Of a DNA stretch of 9,377 bases, positions 5,991 through 9,377 are shown piece after piece (the first letter of the stretch is position 1; the number at the start of each line of letters is the position of its first letter). The notes under the pieces were generated by a model. That model made no database searches. It worked only from the letters and a program-made list of their open reading frames with translations, and was not told the DNA's origin. The translations under genes were made by a program, and so were the position numbers. The DNA is from Halobacteriales archaeon QH_10_65_19 (GTDB lineage: Archaea; Halobacteriota; Halobacteria; Halobacteriales; Haloarculaceae): the NCBI GenBank assembly GCA_003022085.1, contig PXQK01000141.1:1-9377 (forward strand). Reading direction: 5' to 3'.

Positions 5991-6000
5991 AGGTTACTAA
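5991..6000 (+). promoter_or_regulatory. Weak TATA-like box of the UlaG-like hydrolase gene
   Basis: AGGTTACTAA ends 25 nt before the ATG at 6026. The position suits a leaderless archaeal promoter, but the sequence is only a partial match to a TATA consensus. Confidence 0.35.
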
Positions 6001-6025
6001 CGCCGGTTCGTCGTACTCCCGTCAC

Positions 6026-6856
6026 ATGAGTGTACACAGTGACTGGGGCGACTGGCTGCCCCGGGCCATCGCGGACGCGGACCCCGACGGAGTGGCGCTC
6101 TGGTATCTCGGCTGCAACGGGTTCGCGCTCAAGAGTGCGGCCGGAACGACGCTGTTCATCGATCCGTACCTCGGCACCGGCGACCCGCCGCGGACGATCC
6201 GGATGATCCCGGTCCCGTTCGAGCCGGCAGACGTCCGGGATACCGACGCCGTGCTCGGGACCCACGAACACACCGACCACGTGCACGGCCCGAGCCAGGC
6301 ACCCCTCGTCGCCGACAACGGGGCGGCGTTCTACGCGCCGGACCGAAGCGTCGACGTCGTCCACGAGGAGGAGTGGTTCGACCGCTGGAACCTCCCGGCC
6401 GGGGCCGTCGAGACGGTCGCGGAGGGTGACACGTTCGAGGTCGGCGACCTGCGGATCACCGTCGGCCCCGCGAATGACCCCGACGCCGAGGAGCCGGTGT
6501 CGTACGTGATCGAACACGATGCGGGGACGTTCGTCCACGGCGGTGACGCGCGGCCGGGCGCGTTCGCCGGCCTCGGCGAGCGATACGACGTCGACCTCGG
6601 TGCCCTCGCGTTCGGCACCGTCGGAATGCTCCCCGACAAGGAGACCGGCGAGCTGACGGAGACGAAGTGGTACAACGACGAGAACATGCTCGTCGAGGCG
6701 GCGGCGGAACTCCAGCTCGACCGTCTGGTGCCGACCCACTGGGACATGTGGCGCGGACTGACGGCGGACCCGACGGTGCTCCACCACCACACTAACAGCT
6801 TCGAGTACCCCCGCGAACTCGAAATCGTCGGGATCGGTGATCGGGTCGACCTGTGA
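6026..6856 (+). CDS. Metallo-beta-lactamase-fold hydrolase, UlaG-like
   Basis: A 276-residue cytoplasmic protein without signal or membrane segments. It begins with the UlaG-type strand pair (WYLGCNGFALKSAAGTTLFIDPYL, residues 26-49) and has the metal-binding THEHTDH motif (His80, His82, Asp84, His85), FVHGGDARPGAF (Asp174) and PTHWDMW (His238), the ligands of a dinuclear metal centre. The closest characterised relative by pattern is L-ascorbate-6-phosphate lactonase, but this branch also holds many hydrolases of unknown substrate, so no reaction is assigned. The ATG is well supported by a suitably spaced promoter and by the fold starting soon after. The next gene starts 59 bp downstream with its own TATA box, so it is probably a separate transcript. 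It diverges from the DUF3179 operon. Confidence 0.88.
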   Translation: MSVHSDWGDWLPRAIADADPDGVALWYLGCNGFALKSAAGTTLFIDPYLGTGDPPRTIRMIPVPFEPADVRDTDAVLGTHEHTDHVHGPSQAPLVADNGAAFYAPDRSVDVVHEEEWFDRWNLPAGAVETVAEGDTFEVGDLRITVGPANDPDAEEPVSYVIEHDAGTFVHGGDARPGAFAGLGERYDVDLGALAFGTVGMLPDKETGELTETKWYNDENMLVEAAAELQLDRLVPTHWDMWRGLTADPTVLHHHTNSFEYPRELEIVGIGDRVDL

Positions 6857-6884
6857 GAATACGGACGTGTCGCCAGTAAGTAGC

Positions 6885-6892
6885 TTTAATAC
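6885..6892 (+). promoter_or_regulatory. TATA box of the coiled-coil protein gene
   Basis: TTTAATAC lies about 24 bp before the ATG at 6916, after a GTAAGTAGC stretch that could hold the BRE. The expected transcript is leaderless or has a few bases of leader. An earlier ATG at 6908 opens only a three-codon frame ending in the ATGA of the main start and is probably upstream of the transcription start. Confidence 0.6.
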
Positions 6893-6915
6893 CTTCGGAG
6901 AACCCAAATGCAGAC

Positions 6916-8124
6916 ATGAGTGATTCACAGGCGTACGAGGAGGTGACCGTCGCCTCAGAGGGGATAACCGTCACGAAGCGATTCGAGGAAGACGAGTTTC
7001 CCGTTCCGGCGATCGCCTTCGAGTTCGAATCGAACCGCGACGAGGGGGTGACCGTCCGGTTGACGGACCCCGTGCCGGAGGGTATCGAGGTAGAGGATCT
7101 GGGGTTTCACCCGGAGTACGGCAGCGAGTACTGGACAATCGACGACGAACACATCACGTTCGAACACGACCTGGACCCGAACACCACCTACACGACCGTG
7201 TACGGCATCCGCGCGACGGGGAGCGACGACATCCAGCAGTTCCTGGTCAAACCGACGCTGGAGACGGTCGACCCGGCCCTGCCGGAGGGTCAGAGCCACG
7301 AGGACGTCATCCCGGAGAGCGGTGACGACGTCGTCAAGAACGCAATCGCCGGCGACGGCGAGATTCCGGGGCTCGAAGACGAGGACGGTGAGGAGAAGGA
7401 TGACGACGAGGACGTGGCGACGCTGGACCTGAAAAACCCCAACGAACCGGACAGGGAGGTCGACGAGGGGAGCGCGAACGGCGCCGACACCGACGGAGCC
7501 GACGCCGCTGACCCCGAGGTGACCGTCTCCGACGACAGCCTCATCGCCGCGATGGCGACCGAGATCAGGGAAAAGGACGTCTCGGCGAAGGACGTGAAAC
7601 TGCTCCGGCAGGCGTTCGAGGTCGCCGCCGAGGACGGCGGGAGTACTGTCGCGAAGATCGACCAGATACAGTCCGACATCGCCGACCTTCGGGCCTACAC
7701 CAGCTCACTCGAGGAGTTCCTCGACGAGAACGGGACCGCCGGGGAGCTGATCGAGGACTTCGAGCAACAGGTCGAGGGGTTCGAGCAGCAGCTCGACGAG
7801 TTCGAATCCACGCTCGAGGATCAGACCGAGCAGCTGGGGGCCATCAACGACGAGGTCGACACCGTGAGCGAGGAAATCGCGACGGTCAACGATGACGTCG
7901 ATACGCTCGACGAGGAGGTTAGCTCCGTCCGCAGGGAGGTCAACGGCCTCGGCACCGAGGTCGAAGAGGTAGAGGACGTCCTCGAAGAGATCGAGGCGGA
8001 CGTCGAGGAGCTTCAGGCGGAGGTTACCGAGGGGGACATCGCGGACCGTCTCGAGGACCTCGAGGACGACATCAACGACCTCAAGAGCTGGCAGGAACAG
8101 ATCATGAAAACATTCGGCGGGTGA
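6916..8124 (+). CDS. Acidic coiled-coil protein with N-terminal beta-sandwich-like domain, family unknown
   Basis: A 402-residue protein I cannot assign to a family. Residues 1-115 alternate in short hydrophobic strands (VTVASEGITVTKRF, VTVRLTDPVPEGIEV, ITFEHDLDPNTTYTTVYGI), recalling the Ig-like domains often seen in archaeal surface proteins. However, there is no signal peptide or membrane helix, so it should be cytoplasmic. Residues about 145-205 are a very acidic, probably disordered linker. Residues about 207-245 look helical (SLIAAMATEIREKDVSAKD onward). From about 246 a coiled coil begins, with 13 uninterrupted heptads at 282-372, and the protein ends in another short helix. There is no Cys and no recognisable catalytic motif. 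A structural, scaffolding or partition-like role is possible but unproven. It has its own TATA box; the next gene starts 84 bp later. Confidence 0.85.
   Translation: MSDSQAYEEVTVASEGITVTKRFEEDEFPVPAIAFEFESNRDEGVTVRLTDPVPEGIEVEDLGFHPEYGSEYWTIDDEHITFEHDLDPNTTYTTVYGIRATGSDDIQQFLVKPTLETVDPALPEGQSHEDVIPESGDDVVKNAIAGDGEIPGLEDEDGEEKDDDEDVATLDLKNPNEPDREVDEGSANGADTDGADAADPEVTVSDDSLIAAMATEIREKDVSAKDVKLLRQAFEVAAEDGGSTVAKIDQIQSDIADLRAYTSSLEEFLDENGTAGELIEDFEQQVEGFEQQLDEFESTLEDQTEQLGAINDEVDTVSEEIATVNDDVDTLDEEVSSVRREVNGLGTEVEEVEDVLEEIEADVEELQAEVTEGDIADRLEDLEDDINDLKSWQEQIMKTFGG
7759..8031 (+). repeat. 13 uninterrupted heptads encoding a coiled coil
   Basis: Residues 282-372 of the coiled-coil protein break cleanly into seven-residue units such as FEQQVEG, FEQQLDE, INDEVDT, VSEEIAT, VNDDVDT, LDEEVSS and IEADVEE. 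Hydrophobic residues sit at the first and fifth positions of each unit (the d and a core positions). The DNA has a matching 21-bp periodicity without long identical copies, so this is an old repeat under protein-level selection. Confidence 0.85.
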
Positions 8125-8137
8125 TCCGGTGTCGCCG

Positions 8138-8155
8138 GCCTGAGTACAGTCAGGC
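8138..8155 (+). other. Small perfect hairpin between the coiled-coil gene and the next gene
   Basis: GCCTGA-GTACAG-TCAGGC forms a 6-bp stem with a 6-nt loop, 13 bp after the coiled-coil gene's stop. No T-run follows, so termination is not strongly indicated. The rest of the 84-bp gap holds only a weak TATA-like AACTGTTT (8175-8182) at a plausible distance from the ATG at 8209. Confidence 0.35.
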
Positions 8156-8208
8156 AGTGCGGATCCCGAACGGAAACTGTTTGGGGGGTCCAGTCCGTAC
8201 ACAACACA

Positions 8209-8634
8209 ATGGCCGAGTTCAATCTCCAGCCACGTCTGGACGCAGCAGAAAGCGAGCCAAGCGACGCCGAGGAGTTGCTCTCCTCCTACGCCGACGCACA
8301 CGAGACGGTCACGCTCGCGACCGAGCCAGCCGGAGCCTCGGAGGACGACAGGGTTCTGATCCCCGGGGAGTACCTCGAAATCGACGGCGTCGAGCGCTTC
8401 GCCCAGGTCTACACGGACCTCGTCGAGGAGCCCGAGGTCGTTGAGGCCGCGCTCTGGGGACCGACCGCCGAACGGTTCCCGGTCCGGGTAAAGCACTACG
8501 CGCTCCAGCAGATCGGACAGCCCGACCTCTACGAGTTCCACGCCCTCGGCGGTCAGGTGACGCTCGTGATCGCCGAGAGCAAGCTCGAGGCCGAACAGGT
8601 CCAGCGCGAGGTGCCCGCTCCGGCGCTCGGGTGA
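8209..8634 (+). CDS. Conserved-looking small acidic protein of unknown function
   Basis: A 141-residue soluble protein with no recognisable family. It opens with an acidic helical segment (DAAESEPSDAEELLSSYADAH, about 11-31). From about residue 33 it alternates strand- and helix-like stretches: ETVTLATEP, RVLIPGEYLEIDG, RFAQVYTDLVEEPEVVEAALWG, ERFPVRVKHYALQQIG, QVTLVIAESKLEAEQVQREV. This is an alpha/beta pattern with no Cys, no metal-ligand cluster and no membrane segment. GC-rich third positions and acidic composition match its neighbours, so it is likely a real gene. The ATG at 8209 follows an A/C-rich ACACAACACA leader with no Shine-Dalgarno site, as for a leaderless transcript. The RNase Z-like gene starts 38 bp downstream and may be co-transcribed. 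Confidence 0.75.
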   Translation: MAEFNLQPRLDAAESEPSDAEELLSSYADAHETVTLATEPAGASEDDRVLIPGEYLEIDGVERFAQVYTDLVEEPEVVEAALWGPTAERFPVRVKHYALQQIGQPDLYEFHALGGQVTLVIAESKLEAEQVQREVPAPALG

Positions 8635-8672
8635 CCGGCACTCATTTGAGAATCGCGGTCAATCGGGCGAAC

Positions 8673-9377
8673 ATGAAGCTCACGTTTCTCGGCTCGGGCA
8701 GCGCCATGCCGACCGGCGGGCGGTTCCAGACCGGCCTGCTGGTCGAGTCGGGAGCCGACCGGCTGCTGATCGACTGCGGGAGCGGCGTCCTCCACCGCCT
8801 GGCACGGACCGAGGCGGGCTACGAGGGCACAGACACGCTCCTGCTGACACACCACCACCTCGATCACGTCTCCGACCTGCTGGTGCTGATGAAGGCCCGC
8901 TGGCTCGCCGGCGAGGAGTCGCTGACTGTCGCGGGACCGCCAGGAACCCGCGAGCTGGTGACCGGACTGCTCGACGTCCACGAGTACATGCAGGACCGCC
9001 TGGATCTCACCATCCGCGAGGTCGAACCGGCCGAGGGCGGGTTCTCGCTCGCAGGATTCGACGTCCGGGCGATGGAGACGCGCCACTCGATGCAGTGTTT
9101 CGCGTACCGGTTCACCCCCACAGGAGCGGACGGCCCTGTCTTCGTCTTCAGCGGCGACAGCGAGGCGTTTACCGACCTCATCGAGTTCGCCGACGGCGCG
9201 GCCGTGTTCGTCCACGACTGCTCGTTTCCGGACGGGATCGACGTCTCGAACCACCCCACGCCGTCGACGCTGGGAGAGGCGCTCGCCGAAGCGGATCCGG
9301 AGGTCGGCCGGCTCTACTTGACCCACCTCTACCCCCACACCGAGGACACCCACGAGTCGATGCTCGACTCGCTTGGC
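8673..9377 (+). CDS. Metallo-beta-lactamase-fold hydrolase, RNase Z-like branch (3' end outside window)
   Basis: Open from the ATG at 8673 to the last base of the window: 235 codons with no stop. It begins MKLTFLGSGSAMPTGGRFQT, the usual first strand and loop of RNase Z-type hydrolases. It carries THHHLDH (His60, His62, Asp64, His65), a third-ligand histidine (TRHSM, His137), the bridging aspartate (SGDSEAF, Asp162) and LTHLYP (His218), so the dinuclear zinc site looks complete. Archaeal tRNase Z proper usually has SHxHGDHxxGL; here it is THHHLDHVSDL, and I see no obvious tRNA-binding arm. A relative of unknown substrate is therefore more likely than the tRNA 3'-processing enzyme itself. The family is usually about 240-320 residues, so little is likely missing. 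Confidence 0.88.
   Translation, partial: MKLTFLGSGSAMPTGGRFQTGLLVESGADRLLIDCGSGVLHRLARTEAGYEGTDTLLLTHHHLDHVSDLLVLMKARWLAGEESLTVAGPPGTRELVTGLLDVHEYMQDRLDLTIREVEPAEGGFSLAGFDVRAMETRHSMQCFAYRFTPTGADGPVFVFSGDSEAFTDLIEFADGAAVFVHDCSFPDGIDVSNHPTPSTLGEALAEADPEVGRLYLTHLYPHTEDTHESMLDSLG

Noticed and set aside
6908..6919. Three-codon upstream frame overlapping the coiled-coil gene's start (ATGA overlap)
   Set aside because: The TATA box at 6885-6892 places the transcript start at or after this ATG, so it is probably not translated.
5888..6928. A 346-codon minus-strand open frame
   Set aside because: It is antisense to the UlaG-like hydrolase, covers two promoters, and is Arg/Val-rich without acidic bias, which is typical of non-coding frames in high-GC DNA.
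7705..8541. A 278-codon minus-strand frame with many Leu/Val/Asp residues
   Set aside because: Antisense of the heptad coding region: the 21-bp period of the coiled coil creates a regular-looking but meaningless antisense protein.
8553..9353. A 266-codon minus-strand frame
   Set aside because: Antisense to the RNase Z-like gene, whose sense frame has a full set of metal-ligand motifs.
1..9377. tRNA, rRNA, CRISPR array or complete insertion sequence
   Set aside because: No clover-leaf-like segment, no regularly spaced direct repeats and no full transposase frame were seen by eye on either strand.

Overview
The window is GC-rich chromosomal DNA. Most of its proteins are loaded with Asp and Glu. 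Likely promoters are TATA-like boxes about 25-30 bp before start codons, which fits leaderless transcripts. It also carries a linked aIF5A/agmatinase pair and a twin-arginine lipoprotein. Together these point to a haloarchaeon (class Halobacteria); the genus cannot be told from what is here.

Layout. Bases 1-477 are a decayed, probably mobile-element-derived stretch: the tail of one reading frame, a perfect 20-bp inverted repeat enclosing about 80 bp, and the head of a second reading frame that breaks off at the end of speB. Bases 478-5877 carry six genes, all on the minus strand. In transcription order they are a Tat lipoprotein with a DUF3179 domain, a four-helix membrane protein with a vicinal Cys pair, a small heat-shock protein (Hsp20), an ABC1/UbiB-type atypical kinase, translation factor aIF5A and an agmatinase-type ureohydrolase. 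Bases 5878-6025 are a divergent promoter region. Bases 6026-9377 carry four plus-strand genes: a UlaG-like metallo-beta-lactamase-fold hydrolase, an acidic coiled-coil protein of unknown family, a small unknown protein, and a second metallo-beta-lactamase-fold hydrolase (RNase Z-like branch) cut off by the window end.

How the genes work together. The clearest link is aIF5A with agmatinase. In haloarchaea the hypusine-type lysine of aIF5A is thought to be made from agmatine, with an agmatinase-like enzyme finishing the modification. The two genes are separated by 108 bp, bounded by a perfect 16-bp inverted repeat running from the last base of the aIF5A stop codon to the first two bases of the agmatinase start codon; this is the most interesting signal in the window. 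Hsp20 and the kinase are 15 bp apart, with a strong Shine-Dalgarno site for the kinase right after the Hsp20 stop. The DUF3179 lipoprotein and the Cys-Cys membrane protein are 33 bp apart and probably form an envelope-facing pair. No rRNA, tRNA, CRISPR array or intact transposon was found.
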